A stretch of DNA of 64,000 bases from Trichoplax sp. H2 (taxonomy: Eukaryota > Placozoa > Uniplacotomia > Trichoplacea). How positions within the stretch are numbered: position 1 is the stretch's first letter; each line of letters opens with the position of its first letter. The position numbers were made by a program, and so were the translations under genes. The stretch spans positions 62,001 to 126,000 of the forward strand of contig NOWV01000175.1 in assembly GCA_003344405.1 (NCBI GenBank), read 5' to 3'. The notes below the pieces were generated by a model. That model was given only the letters and a program-made list of their open reading frames with translations, did no database searches and had not been told where the DNA came from. Positions 49,101-61,973 of this stretch are shown piece by piece.

Positions 49101-50960
49101 GTAGAATTTTCCTATAATATTCTAATTTCAATAGTAAGCATCTTGATTATTGAATTATACCACGTCTACCAGATCCGTAAAACTAATTACTGGTAAATTC
49201 ATTGTAGTGTATCACCTAAAAGATTTCCTTCACATGCTATCGAGTTTAGGAGAACCATTTTCCATTCAAACAACAGATATCTTACTATAAAAGTTTTTTA
49301 GTACACCATTCTTGTTTCAAAAGCAACGATCTTGCTAATTAAATTATCCGCTAATAAACCCAATGTAGCGTATCACTTCAACGATTTTTAGCAAAGCTCT
49401 TAACTTTAAAGTCAACATGAACAGAAATAGGGCTATTTCACGAATAGAAGATGAATAGTAGAATTTCTCAATGATATTCTATTTTAAAGTAAAAATGTCA
49501 CTAATTCAATTAGCCTGTAAGCAATCCGATATAGCGTATCGTTGAAAAGATTTCTTTTACATCGCTTAGAGTGTACGCCACCCAGTGAAAGAAATATTGC
49601 TATTTCAAAGGGAGAAGATAAATAGTTGAGTTTTCCATTGGATAGCAGAAATAGCATCATTTCAAAATGGAAGATGAATAGTAGGAATATTCCTTTGACA
49701 ATCTCATTTTAAAACGAAGGAGCTTGTTAATTGAATTATCCTATAGCAAATCCATTGTAGTCTATTGCTTAAAAGATTTCTTTTGCATATCTCTGGAGTT
49801 TCGGGCAACCATTGACAAAATAACGATATCTAAAAGGGAGAAGATCTAGAGTAGAGTCTCTCTTTAATAATCCCATTTTATAAGAAAGAATTTTGATCGC
49901 TGAAAGATTCTACAACTAATTTGTTGTAGAATATTGCCTAAACGAATTTTGTTATAGCTTTATAGTTTACAGCAATTACTAACAGAAATGACGATATCTC
50001 AAGGGGAGAAGATCTAGAGAAGACTTTCTCGTTGATAATCTCATTTTATAAGTAACGATTCTTTTTATCGAATTATTCTTTAATCAATCTGTTGTAGAAT
50101 ATCGTCTGAATGAATTTGTTATAACTCTAGAGGTTCGGGCAACCATTGACAGAACGAAGGATATCTCAAGTGGAGAAAATTTACAGTAGACTTTCTCTTT
50201 GACAATCTTACCTTATATGTATAGAACCTTATTTATTGAATTACTTTAAAGCCAATTTGTTGTTGTATAGTATTTCTGAAACGAATTTGTTATAACTCGA
50301 GAGTTTAGGGCAACCATTGACCGAAGGAGCAATATCTCAAGTGAAGAAGATTAAGAGTAGAGTTTCTCTTCGACTATCTTATTTTATAAGTAAGGAATCT
50401 TATTCATTGAATTATTCTACGACCAATCCGTTGTAGGAGATGGCCTAAGCGGATTGTTATAAATTTAAAGTTTTAGCGTAGTTACTGTAGGAAATAGAGA
50501 TATCTCAAGAGTAAATGACTTATACTAGGAGTATTCCTTTTTTCAAAGATAATTCCTCTGTCACCAATCCCTTCTAGTTGATCACTTGAAAGTTATTTTA
50601 TCCAGCGACATGTTAAACATTTTCACTCATCACCTCGGAAACGACAATCTATCATAAGTCAAAGTTAGTAGAAGGAGTTTTCTTATGGAATTTATTTAGT
50701 TTATTACCCAATTCAATTTCTTATGCCTAGGTATGTAATTTCTCTCATCACAACAAAAATAATAAATACTTCAAATGTAGGTATTGGATAGAACTCTCAC
50801 ATAAGGGATTATTCAATATCATCCATCTCGACTATCCCTTCATCAGTTTCTTTTGCCTAGCTATCGAGTTAAAGGGAGTCCATCTCCCCATTATAGCAAC
50901 CCAACTATTAATATCCTATCGTCCAGAGATTGAAAGTAGGCATTTTCCCATGATGTTCTC
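46200..50960. repeat. long degenerate tandem array, period about 160-175 bp
   Basis: A composite unit recurs many times. Its order is roughly: TTGAATTATTC, AATC-GTTGTAG, ATTTCTTTTGCAT, GAGTTTAGG, TATTCCAACAG, AGAAATAACGATATCT, AGAAGTTGGATAGTAGAATTTTCC, ATGATATTCTTATTTC. For example the ACGATATCTCAAG box lies at about 49825, 49983, 50150, 50312 and 50484. The whole 4.8 kb can be read as roughly 28 such units with heavy divergence and some short units. No coding potential follows the period (160-175 is not a constant multiple of 3). It resembles an old, unhomogenised satellite. Confidence 0.75.
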
Positions 50961-51121
50961 ATTTCAAAGGAAGGTTAATGTTGATAACATGATTGGGCAA
51001 CATAATTAATCTGTAGTAATCTATCACTTATTGGGTTTTATTTTTGCGTAGTGATTGCGTTAAGGTGAGAGAAGTGCCTGGACAGAAAGGGTGAACTAAA
51101 TAAATAATTCCAGTCTAGTAA

Positions 51122-52027
51122 GGATTATCCTTGCAATGCTTTCTTCTAGACCTATCTAGCCTTCTTAGTTTTCGTATTAGTGCATTAGTCAGCATGATCA
51201 TGTGTCGATGCTGTAAGCGATTATTCCTCTACGCTCGGAAAGATTTTAAATTTAAAACAGGACATCAGGGGTACATTTGTAGAAGTCCATGGTCATGGCT
51301 AAAATTCAAGTTTGAATTAGAAAAGGTTTGCTTTTGGCCTTCATTATTGATGCAATTTCGTAATCCTCGATTATGGCATAGCAGGATAAACTATTTCCGA
51401 TAGCGAATGGCCGTCATGGCCGTTAAATTCTCATCAGTATGGACCACTACGACAAATAGTGACACAATTCTGCTAGACCAGTACATGTCTTATGCATTGA
51501 AAGACAGCGGATATGGAAGTTATTTTACTTATGACGGATACAAGTTGAAAAAGATAGAAAAATTCTACTCAAGACTTGCTAGCTCATTTCATTTTCACAT
51601 ATCCTTGATATCCTTCCTTACAGTAAAACTACTAACGATAGTCTTACGGACTGTTAATGGTAGGCGATATCCTTCAATTATTGACTGTAATATAACTAGG
51701 ATTCCTTTAGGAGGCGATACCAGATAGGAGGATGATCATTTGTCCAAATCGAATCTATATTTGACGGCTATTTCAGGTACAAACTCTATTGGAACGAATT
51801 ACTTTCTTCAAGGGTTTTCTACAAGCTATATAGTGTCAGTGATGCTGTTCTTGACTACTTTAATATCGATTAATGGATGGGATAGAGCATTATGCTATTA
51901 TAAATTCGATGAAAACCCCTGTAGGAAGAGAGACAGCAGGATGAAAATCGATTATCATTTTACTAAACCGATATTAGATTCAATGCTCAAGTGGAAGATT
52001 GAATGCAGAAACCTCTTGCTACGATAG
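51122..52027 (+). pseudogene. 299-codon open frame broken by two in-frame TAG codons
   Basis: One frame stays open from 51122 to the final TAG at 52025-52027, interrupted only by TAG at 51401 and 51725. The three parts read on without frame change: part 1 includes CRCCKRLFLYARKDFKFK; part 2 starts RMAVMAVKFSSVWTTTTN; part 3 includes NYFLQGFSTSYIVSVMLFL. Two hydrophobic stretches (near 51595-51650 and 51810-51870) suggest a membrane protein. No family is recognised. In such AT-rich DNA about 20 stops would be expected, so this is probably a recently broken gene, a gene with introns spanning the TAGs, or a stop-readthrough gene. It separates two repeat arrays. Confidence 0.5.
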
Positions 52028-52124
52028 TGTTAGTCTCGATACAAGAGATAGCCATTTTTCTGCAACGACTGATTAATTATAGTCATCATGGCTGCCCAAG
52101 GATTTAGAATAGGGCGATGCTACA

Positions 52125-52690
52125 ACTAAAATGCCTGTTGAGAAGGATAGAGACTATAGATGAAAGAAGAAATGGAGGAACAAGCCGAAATTATTGTTGC
52201 GAGTGAAATACCTGTAGAAGGAGAGAAACTATAGGAGTAACAAGAAATGAAGAAGTAACCTGAAATAGTGGTTACAATTAAAATGCCTGTAGATGAAGAC
52301 AGACTGTAAGAGTAAGAAGAAATGAAGGAGCAAGCTGAATAGCAGCTATAATTAAAATGCTTGTAGATGAAGACAGATGAAGATATCAAGGAATCAAATT
52401 TAAATTATTGTTACAAATGAAATATATGTAAAAGAAGAGACTGTAGACGTAAGAAGAAATGTAACAGCAATCTGAAATAGTACTCACAATTAAAATACTT
52501 GCATAAAGACTGTAAATGGAAGAAGAAATGAAATGAAGGAGCAAACTGAAATTGTTTGTTGCAATTAAAATGTCTCTACAGGAAGAGAGACTAGGAATAG
52601 AAGAAACAATCTTAAATAGTTGTTGTAAACGAAATTTTCTGTAGAAGGAGATAGACTGTAGATGAAAAAAGAAATAAAGGAACAAGCTTC
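52125..52690. repeat. degenerate tandem array, period about 75 bp, 8 copies
   Basis: The unit is roughly AAATGCCTGTAGAAGGAGAGAGACTGTAGGAGTAAGAAGAAATGAAGGAGCAAGCTGAAATAGTTGTTACAATT. Starts are near 52130, 52206, 52288, 52358, 52420, 52494, 52567 and 52631. The strand is purine-rich, so minus-strand open frames through it are Ser/Tyr-rich artefacts and are not annotated. Confidence 0.88.
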
Positions 52691-55599
52691 CATTTCATTA
52701 AAAATCCTTGGAAAGCTTTTGTCAATAATCTCTATCAATCATGCTATACGTACATTACTCGAGAAATAATATCAATCTTGATGAATTTCTCCTAATTCAT
52801 AAAATGATGTGAATACATTTTTAAAATAAAATTAATGTAGATTAATGAAAAGCGAAGCGAAGAACAAATTGTTGATGGAATGGGCATAAAATCCAATTAA
52901 AGGGATGTTAGATAGTTGGGAAGAATAAAATTGGATGATAGCGTGTCTGCAATTACAATGAATGTCATTGGATGGATGTTATCGTGAAAGTAAATCATTT
53001 AAAAACTCTTTCTATTTTCTTCTGGTTTTACTACCCTTCACCAAAACATCCATTTACATTTCTTTTACATAAGAATAGTTCATGTTTTCTAATAATGAGA
53101 GAATTTCCTATAAAGAAATGGACTGATCTTCTATTACTGTTCGTTAAAAATACGAATCATATCATTCTTACTTAAGAATTACTTGTAATGTCATATACAA
53201 TCATGACAGCAAGAGAATTAATCAGTTGTGATGATGAAAAAGGGTAGAAAGGATGACTGTGAACATGGTAAATTACATCGTTTAATGATATGGTAATAAC
53301 ACCAAGTTGGACCATTTTTTCTCTGCTATTGGAAGAACCATCATGGATTTAATCACTGGATTATTAATTCATTGATCCTTGATAATACATCAACGATCGA
53401 CAAATTTATTCCCACCTTCACCATAATACGATGATTCCTTGTTGTCAAGGACCAATGATCAAATTTAATAAGCGTTAAAGTTGCTATTTTTTCTACCGTT
53501 GCTAGACAACATTTTTATTTTTATTTTAGAACCATTTTCCCATCTTGCACTTAGATCCATTGGACAAGAAATGAATCAAACTGATTATAAGATATAATGA
53601 TAGTTTTCAATTTTGCCTTACCTACTGGATGGGTGATTCCACAGCACTATCTTGCTTCCACTATTAACATGGATCCATGCAATCGATTTAGAAATACAAG
53701 CAGTCGACACGAGATGATGGCCAATAGAAGAGAATCAACAGGGATAAAAGGTAGTAGTAAGATTGATTCTGTTTAACTTTTTCATTCAACGTATCAAAAG
53801 GCGGCTTAAAACATAACAAACTAAACAAGTCAGAAAACAGTAGCTAACTCAACTGGAGATAATTGAATAACTCGAGCAAGCCTGTTCAATCGGTCTTACT
53901 ATCACAACAAGTGCAGCCTTTTTTTCTTTCAGTTTCTTACTTTCTTGTGTATGTATGTGTATGTGTGTTGTTATTTTATTTGATTTACAGTAGAAGTATT
54001 TTGGTATAGATGGCAGACTTTAAAGAGGCAAGAGAGAGCTACACCAGGCATACACACATGTTTCACATCCTGTCTTTCTTTAGCCCGTCTACTACCAAAA
54101 TAGGTAGAAAGATCAGCGCTAGGAATACATCGACTAAACCAACCTAAACATCAGATGGATAACAAGTTGAAATCAAGTAAAATTGATGCTGAATTGGTAT
54201 ACCAGTAAAATTGAATAAGTTAATTGTCATGCGATGAAGAGCAATGGTAATCGATTGCATTGACATCAATACAGACCATGGACTCATTAATAGCTTGATG
54301 ATTATTCTTCAACTCTATTTTCTATCCTATCCATTCTGTCTTGCTATTTTTCTACCTGATTGATTCTTTTCTTTATCATTCGAGGATGGTAATAAATTAA
54401 CAATGATGTATCTATTGTTATTCGACGTTGTTAAGGCGATCATCTATTGTATTAATAAAGATATTGTTATGTTAATGATCGTTATCTAGCGTACAACAAT
54501 AGAGTAGAACAATAGATAAAATTAATTAGGAAATGATGATTCTTTTATCAACAATCCTTGGCTAGCTATTTCAATGATGGTTATTCTATTCAAGAGTAAC
54601 TTTTCTTTTGGTTTACATGCCTAGCAATAGGACAATAATGCAAATGCTTTCTTCTACATGGCGATGCTTGGAAATGGCCATCCTATTCGCTGGATTAGTG
54701 CAAGAATAGATCTATTCGATGGGACTCGATGACGTTGGATAAAAGATATCCATTCTCTTCTTTCCAGTTAAGGTAATTTTCTCTTCCATTTTACTCTATT
54801 CAATGGTCTATTTGCAGTTAGATCTATCATCTTCTATTATAAATGTCAATTGTCGTTTGTTATCGAGATATGATTATGCCACACTCAGGATTCCATCCTT
54901 TCATGTTTATTTCTATTTACTTGATCTTATAGGATAAGGTTATAGTACTAGCGGAAACGCACTTTCTATTTCAGTCAAATCCAATGTCCAATCAGCTTTG
55001 ATTGAGTGCTAAATGGAATCGGTGATGATGTTGAATCAATGAATTAATTCAATGTTTGAATAGCTGAACAGCCTGCTATAATAGACGAATACTTATCGAC
55101 TACAGTTGGTGTACATGTCTACGATACTAACTTGTCCACGTAGTTCGTTCTCTATTTTGCCAGAAGTCAAACTCCATTGGAAAAGGCTACGAGTATGAAC
55201 TTAAAGGAAAGGATGACTGTGTTTCTTCCATAACATCAAAGCCATGATAGTAGCTGGGCAATCGAATAACCATAGAGAAGATAGCTTTGCTTCGCTTGAT
55301 AGTGGCTTTATAACATAGTGTACTACGTGTATTTAAAAAAAAACTGAGTTAATTGATAGCTAATCCCTTAAATCGAAAATCCTGCTTGCTTAGATTAACT
55401 TATGCGGTAGCACTCGATGCACTTCTCTATATGAGCTCATATCCGTCATACTGGTAGGATATCGATTAACAACTAAAAGTACAGTGTAGTTTTGCTTCAT
55501 TGATGACTATATAATCTCGTAAGAAAACTTGGGTATATTAATGGATAGAAATTTGAATCCACAGATGGGCATTTGTTCCTTCACAACTAAAATTAAGAT
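52691..55599. other. gene-free spacer with minor simple repeats
   Basis: No exon supported. A short GTATGTATGTGTATGTGTGT tract lies at about 53948-53970. Several 50-100 bp patches (for example around 53280-53680, sharing ACCATTTTT and TTGATCC words) look like faint repeats. Open frames are short. Confidence 0.4.
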
Positions 55600-57400
55600 A
55601 GAGATATCTATCGTAGTGATCTAACTTGATTTAGCAAATTGTGATGTGTTTTCGGCATGGAAACTTAGATGAATACTGCGGTACTGATGCGAAATTCCAA
55701 AAACCGAAAATGTAGCTTGATTTGAGTGACTGTTATCGAAAGAGACAGGCTTAAATGTATTCTAAATACAATTTTCAACCAAGGATAGACTATCCATAAA
55801 CAATCTAAATGCATCTTCATCAGCTTGACTTTAACCTTATGGGGTGGACTCGATAAATTTTTCTGTTGATAAATTCCAATCAATGAATGATCTGTCCGTT
55901 AATAGTTGAAAGTATTACTTGATTTGATGGATTAGCATCGAATAGGCCTAGTTGGAGTGGGTTTCTGAATAACAATTCCATCAGCAAGCAGGCTATCCGT
56001 TAATTTTAGACTCGGGTAACTTTTCTGTAGATAAATTCGGATCGATAGATGATTTATCCGATAATAGCTGGAACTATCGCTTGATTTGATTGACTTGTAT
56101 CAGACAGAACTGGCTAGAGTGGGTTTCTGAATAGCAATTTCATCAACGAACAGGCTATCCGTTAATTATTAACGATCGAAAATAGTTCTTAATTTGACAG
56201 ACAGTAGCTCTACAGAAGTGATCGGATATATTCCTGTACGCTAATTTAAATCAATTAATGCGCTATCCTTAAAAAACTGAAAGTATAATTTGGTCGAATA
56301 AATAAGACCGGGTAGGGCATGGTTAATTGTATTTCTGAATACAAATTGAAATTAGTCAATTGCTGACGGATTTAAATTTTTATTCAAAAATTCATTCAAG
56401 CCTAGCAACCAAGTCGTATTTTTAGTAATTCGTCTATAAATTATCTATTGATTTGAATTAGCTTACCGAAATATTATACTCAAATCTATCCACAAGAATA
56501 TTGGCAATCAAACATAAAACGTACTTTCAGTTATTGAAACATGCATTGTTGACTAAGTTCAATTTAAATTCAAAAACACATCCAAGTCTATCAAATCAAG
56601 GCGTACATTTATTTATTCTCGTATAAATTATCCAACGATTTGAATTCGTACACCGAAATAGGATACTCTGTTTATCCTACCTATAAGATCGTTTGTGTTC
56701 AATTATAAGATGCACTTTGATTGATTAAAAAATACCCTATACCTTCAATACACTTGCCTAAACATATCTGCCAGTTTTTAACATAATTAATCAAGATTTT
56801 CGGTCCACACCTGACAGATTTAGTCAGAGATCACAAATCTGGCAAATTTGTTTGAACAAGTATCTTAAGTACCTATCCGCTAACAATTACAAGTTGAACT
56901 CAACTTGAGTGGACATTATTTGTATATAATGAGATATAATGGAGGTGTTCAGTATATGAATGTTGAATGAACTAATCCACTAATCGTTATTTAGAAGGAT
57001 CTTAATTGGATTGATAGAGTCTGTATATGCTTGTGATAATCCTTTTCTGGGTATACCTGCAGCATAAATTTTACCCAATAATTAGTCTGATTTTATGATT
57101 TGGTTTAATTGACTATAGATGAATATGTAAGGCTAGTACAGTTATGATCTTATTGGATAGGATATGTGTGTTATTATGTAAAGGATTTTGAATCGGTAGG
57201 TAGGCTATCCTTTACGACTAAATGAGCAATAGAATTTGATCAACTTAGACTTTGTAAACGAGTTCGGATTGGAGAATAGGCATCCATAATTTGAATTTAA
57301 ACCGCTAGTATGATTTTTGATTTCGTAACCGATTATAAATTAAATAGTAATAAGTTAAATATGTAACTAAATAGTGCTTAAAAATTAAAACCTGCCTTAG
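55600..57400. repeat. degenerate tandem array, period about 172 bp
   Basis: GAGTGGGTTTCTGAATA-CAATT-CATCA-C-A-CAGGCTATCCGTTAATT occurs at about 55957 and 56128 (about 171 bp apart), and CTTGATTTGAT also recurs at 55919 and 56094. Weaker versions of the GATAAATT, TATCCG and TTTGAATT boxes continue on both sides up to about 57400. The edges are not sharp. Confidence 0.6.
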
Positions 57401-58549
57401 AAACCGAAAATTTAGCTTGATAGGATAAATTTTTACTACTGGCACGTCACTCTAACAGCAGTAGATGTGATTCGATTCAGTAGACTATTTACCATGTAAA
57501 TAAATCAAGCATGTTTGATTTGATTTGACTTAATGGACTAAGAATACCATCATCGATATCATTTTGGATAGTAGCTGTGGAAAGAAACTTGGTAACTCTT
57601 AGTCTCCTTCTTGAATAAGTTTGCAAGACTTTAAATGGTACATCGAAGAAAAAATGGACAATCAATACCATACAGAATCAGCTTTTTGTCTATCGCAATT
57701 TTAAAGGATAGAATACTGTTCAGGTTCTATATTATTGCAATAATCAATATAAAGTATCTTACATAGAATGGAGCTCGATAACTCCAAATTTCATTCTTTA
57801 AACGATTGTACAATACTTTAAATTGTTTATCGCGGAAGAAATTATACCAAACAGAACCAGCTCTTTGCCTGCTACTATTACAGTATTATTAAGGATCCAG
57901 TACTATTGCAACAATCAATGCCTGAAATCTTGTTATTACACTTTAAAGTACAAACATACGTGTATTGGACAATTTGGGACATTGGCCGCAACTTATATCT
58001 ATCTGCCTAATATATATTTATCCGTCAAGAAAGTTATAAAAGAAATAGTTGAAGGAATGGCTCGTATATTAAAACTGACAATTCGATGCACTTCTTTCAT
58101 TAGCAATACTGTCATGATTTATTAGACTAACCGATTGACTTGAACTAGTATAAATAAAATTAATTTTAAATTGTTACTAAGTAAATTCCTGATTACAGTA
58201 AATCAACGGAAAAGGATTCACATCCAAATGACATTTCATATTGTTATTAGACCGGATTGGAACAAAAATGATACAGAGAGCAAAACGTACTTCAAGCGTA
58301 AATAATAAAAGAATTAAAAAATAAATACATGAACGAAATAATGAAATGATCTTCAAATCAATAATAAGTTATTAATAACTATTGCAAGCCGACAAGATTT
58401 CGAATACAATGAAATAAATTGTGCTTATGAAAGCAAAAAACATTCATGTTTTTCATTCTTGATTGAAGGTAATTAAAAAAATTAACATAGGGTTACCGAC
58501 CATTGTTGTTGCTTATGATTAATTGATTGTGCCAATGAAGTTTATAATT
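57401..58549. other. spacer with one 100-codon open frame of doubtful status
   Basis: A plus-strand frame at 57823-58125 (start MFIAEEIIPNRTSSLPA, later VKKVIKEIVEGMARIL) has mixed composition and could be an exon or a remnant, but no family is recognised and nothing extends it. Part of its sequence (AGAACCAGCTCTTTGCCT) resembles 57672-57700, so it may be repeat-derived. Confidence 0.3.
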
Positions 58550-60850
58550 AAATTATTTTCAGAATCATCGGTCTTCTTCAATTATTTTAAATATATTACA
58601 TACCGGTAGCCGGTAGTGATCATACCTCTACTTTCTAAAATAGTACGACTACAGCTTAAGAATTGATTAAATCCCAAATTTGAAATGAATGATCATCACT
58701 CTTTCCTTAAACTGCCTAGGCTTCTAAAATAGTACTGATTAAGAATTTATAGATTGAATTAATAGTCGATTTTGATAAGTATTGGCTACTTTTACTTAAT
58801 AAGTCTAAAATTCAAAAATTGTTGACTAATTTTCGTAAAATACGTTCATCATGGATTTTAAAATGGCTATCGGTAGCAATGATTTTTCATGATCACACTT
58901 AAGTATCGAAATTTCACGATCAAAGTTCATGAATTAAATTAATTATAGATAAGTAGATGTAAATTTATCACTTTCCTTCATCACGAAACACGACTATGTT
59001 TCCAAAATGCTATTGACTAACAATTATAAACTAATCAAATACTAGAAATGCATGTATTTATCATGACCGGATTTTTAAAACTGTTGACCTGCAGTCATAA
59101 ATTGAATTAATGAAAGATTACAAATGCACTCTGATTATTCTTATTTCACGCCTAAGACTCTAAAACTGGACAGAATAAAGTCCATGAGTTATATTCTTTG
59201 CAGATTATAAATCCATGCTAATTGTTTTACAATCGGGCCTAAATTTTCAAAATCAAAATGGGCCTGACTAAAAATAATTCCTACATTAAATTAATCCTAC
59301 GCAGTTATTTGCTACTGATTTATTAAAGTTGTCCTAGTTCATAGAATGATGCTGGTTTATAAATTGAATTATTCCTATTCGCTACTAAACTATCTATCCA
59401 TACTAGTCATCTTTATGTTACTATGGCAGAGTAATGCCGATTAAAATTTTATAAATTAACTTATTCCTATACAGTAGAAGTATATTCATGCGGCTCACCT
59501 TATTCTTAAATATGTTTCTGTTTCCACACCGTAATTTCAATACTGTGCAGACTAAAATTAAATTATTCTTTCTTTATTCGTCTATACTTATTTTTCCGCT
59601 ATTATCGTGTTACTATTTTCCTGAAAACAGGCGACTAACTACTGTATCACAACAAGATTCTATATAGAGGCATTCCTATCTTGTTTTGATAGATAATACA
59701 GCAAGTTATTTACTGATAAGCTGCTGTTACCTAGAATTTGCCTAGATATTGACCTTGATGATTGCATGTTTAATTAATAATATTATTTTCCGTCATGATA
59801 GCGTTATTTTTTTTTTCTATGAATATACTGACTAACGATCATAAAAATGGTTTCGTAAAGCGGAACTCTTATCTTGATTTCAGTCGATAATCCACCTTAC
59901 TACTCACTGATAAAATACTGTTATCTAGAATTTGTATATATATTTACATACATAATTACATATTTTAAGAATATTATCTAAACTATAATTATAGTATAAT
60001 TGATGCTTACGTCGCTAGACTATAAATTGATTTGCTAATAAAATGTTTGGCTTCGTAGTTTGGTCTACGAGAGTAGTTTCCGTGGCATCCTACTGATCTT
60101 CTATTGTAAATATTTAACCGTTTTTGAATTATCTCGTTAGTACATGTCGATCAATATAGGCCAATACAGGGTTTATAGTTTTAATTTTACTCACACAGGC
60201 CTACGTGCATAGTGCTAAAATTCACGAATGGAATTGGATTTCCACACTATAGATCCCTATATATATTTATTTTCTGTTATTATCCAAATATTCCTTTAAA
60301 AAAATTTAGAATACGAATAATGATATTATTCCATAATAGTAAATTTGTGGGTACGTTGATGATTTTTCAGTATCATTTCAATTTTCATTAAGAATGCTGA
60401 AATTGATTACATTATTTGCAATGTTGTAAATATTCAATTGCGCATTGATCATTTCCCGTAATTATTCCAACATTTCTCAAAAATGTTGAAAAGAATAACA
60501 TTATCTCAAATGCAGTAAATCCTCTTCGGTCACTTTCCCTATCCATTCCAGTATTACTTAAAAAACATTGAAAAGAATGACATTAATTTCGATATCGTAA
60601 ATGCTCATTGATCATTGCCCGCAATCATTTTAATATTGATCCAAAAATATTGAATATAATGATGACATTATACTCAGTGTCGTTAATGCTTATTGATCAT
60701 TTCCTGTAATCATTTTAGTATTGCTCCAAAAATGTTGAAAATATTGATATTATTTTCAATGTCGTAATTCCTTATTGATCATTTTCCGTAATGATTCCAA
60801 TATTTCTCAAAAAAATGTTGAAAATAATAACATTATCCCGATATGGTAAG
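58550..60850. repeat. degenerate tandem array, period about 83 bp
   Basis: Clearest from 60360 to 60850: the box ATTGATCATTTCCCGTAAT-ATTCCA-TATTTCTCAAAAATGTTGAAAATAAT-ACATTAT...GTCGTAAAT starts at about 60443, 60525, 60608, 60692 and 60775. Leftward to about 58550 the copies are more eroded but keep CTAAAAT, ATAAATTGAATTA and ATTCCTAT words at similar spacing. The gradient of decay suggests the right end amplified most recently. Confidence 0.7.
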
Positions 60851-61973
60851 TTAACATTACAGGACGAGCAAGTAGTCAGATATGTTAAAGCGGCATGGAT
60901 ACCTGCTTATGTATTAGCTTAAAACAGAGAAAGCACTTTGTGATGTCATCAAGTGCAAGTATAAGAAGAATAGCTTCTTGCATGGATCAGGCATAATTAC
61001 CGCAAGTCAAGCGAATATAACTGGTATAATAACTTTCAAAAAATTTAATTCTTTGAGGGCAAATTACAAAAGCAAGTAAGCATCGTCAATGATACCATCT
61101 AACCAGTTAATAAAGAAATCTGTCGTACACAAGGAAGATGGACAAGTGCGTCTGTAAATTATGTATCCATTTATATACACATGGAGTAATTCTACGGGTT
61201 AGAATAGATGACTTGGAATTTACATCAAGAGTACAATGGAATAAAAATCGTTTCCATCAGTGTCTATAGTGGCAATTAACTCACAAATTATATTTCATCG
61301 TGGACTCAAATACAAACCACATTAATTACCACCCAAATTATGTTGAAATAGCAAAAACAAAGGAGACGTCCAACATCTTTAACTAGTATAATCAATTACA
61401 CTCTGAATATATGTTAATGTTATCGTGTCGCAATAAATTACTTTATTATCATATTAGAAAATAGACTAAAACAAGAAAAATTACAACAATCAGAGAAAGA
61501 AGTAAAATATGATAAGAGGGTTTATGTTTTTGAAATCATAAAGTCATTCGGTTATAATTTAATGTAATATCTGATTAAATCAACGGTCATAATTATGAAT
61601 ATTATCCGCTAAGCGTGACATAAGACATCAATTTGAAAATAATAACGAAACACTTTTTGTGTGGTAACACTCTGGATAATTAGTAAACATTTTATATAAA
61701 AATGAATATTGTGCATTTAATAATACATAATAGTTGTGAACTGCTACCAAAAGTATTTCAAAGCTAGGATATTTACATCAATATCATCATGCTCTTTATT
61801 GCTAAAAATCTGATGGTTTAAATATAAGTTTAGCAATTGGTGAATGATTGATTGCTTGCGTCAATCAAGATTTCATACATTTTTATTAAACATTTCATCG
61901 GTGACAAGTTGGTTTTAAATAAAAATTATGCATTTGTAGATAGGATCATCAGTATAGTATCATTTTGGGTGCA
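60851..61973. other. 3' flank of the MSL2-like gene; no other gene seen
   Basis: AT-rich without exon candidates. A search by eye of the minus strand for a cysteine-rich CXC domain, which would be the expected C-terminal part of MSL2, found none. Confidence 0.45.

Noticed and set aside
52126-52685. Ser/Tyr-rich minus-strand open frames
   Set aside because: They follow the 75-bp purine-rich tandem array and differ in frame between copies; composition is explained by the repeat.
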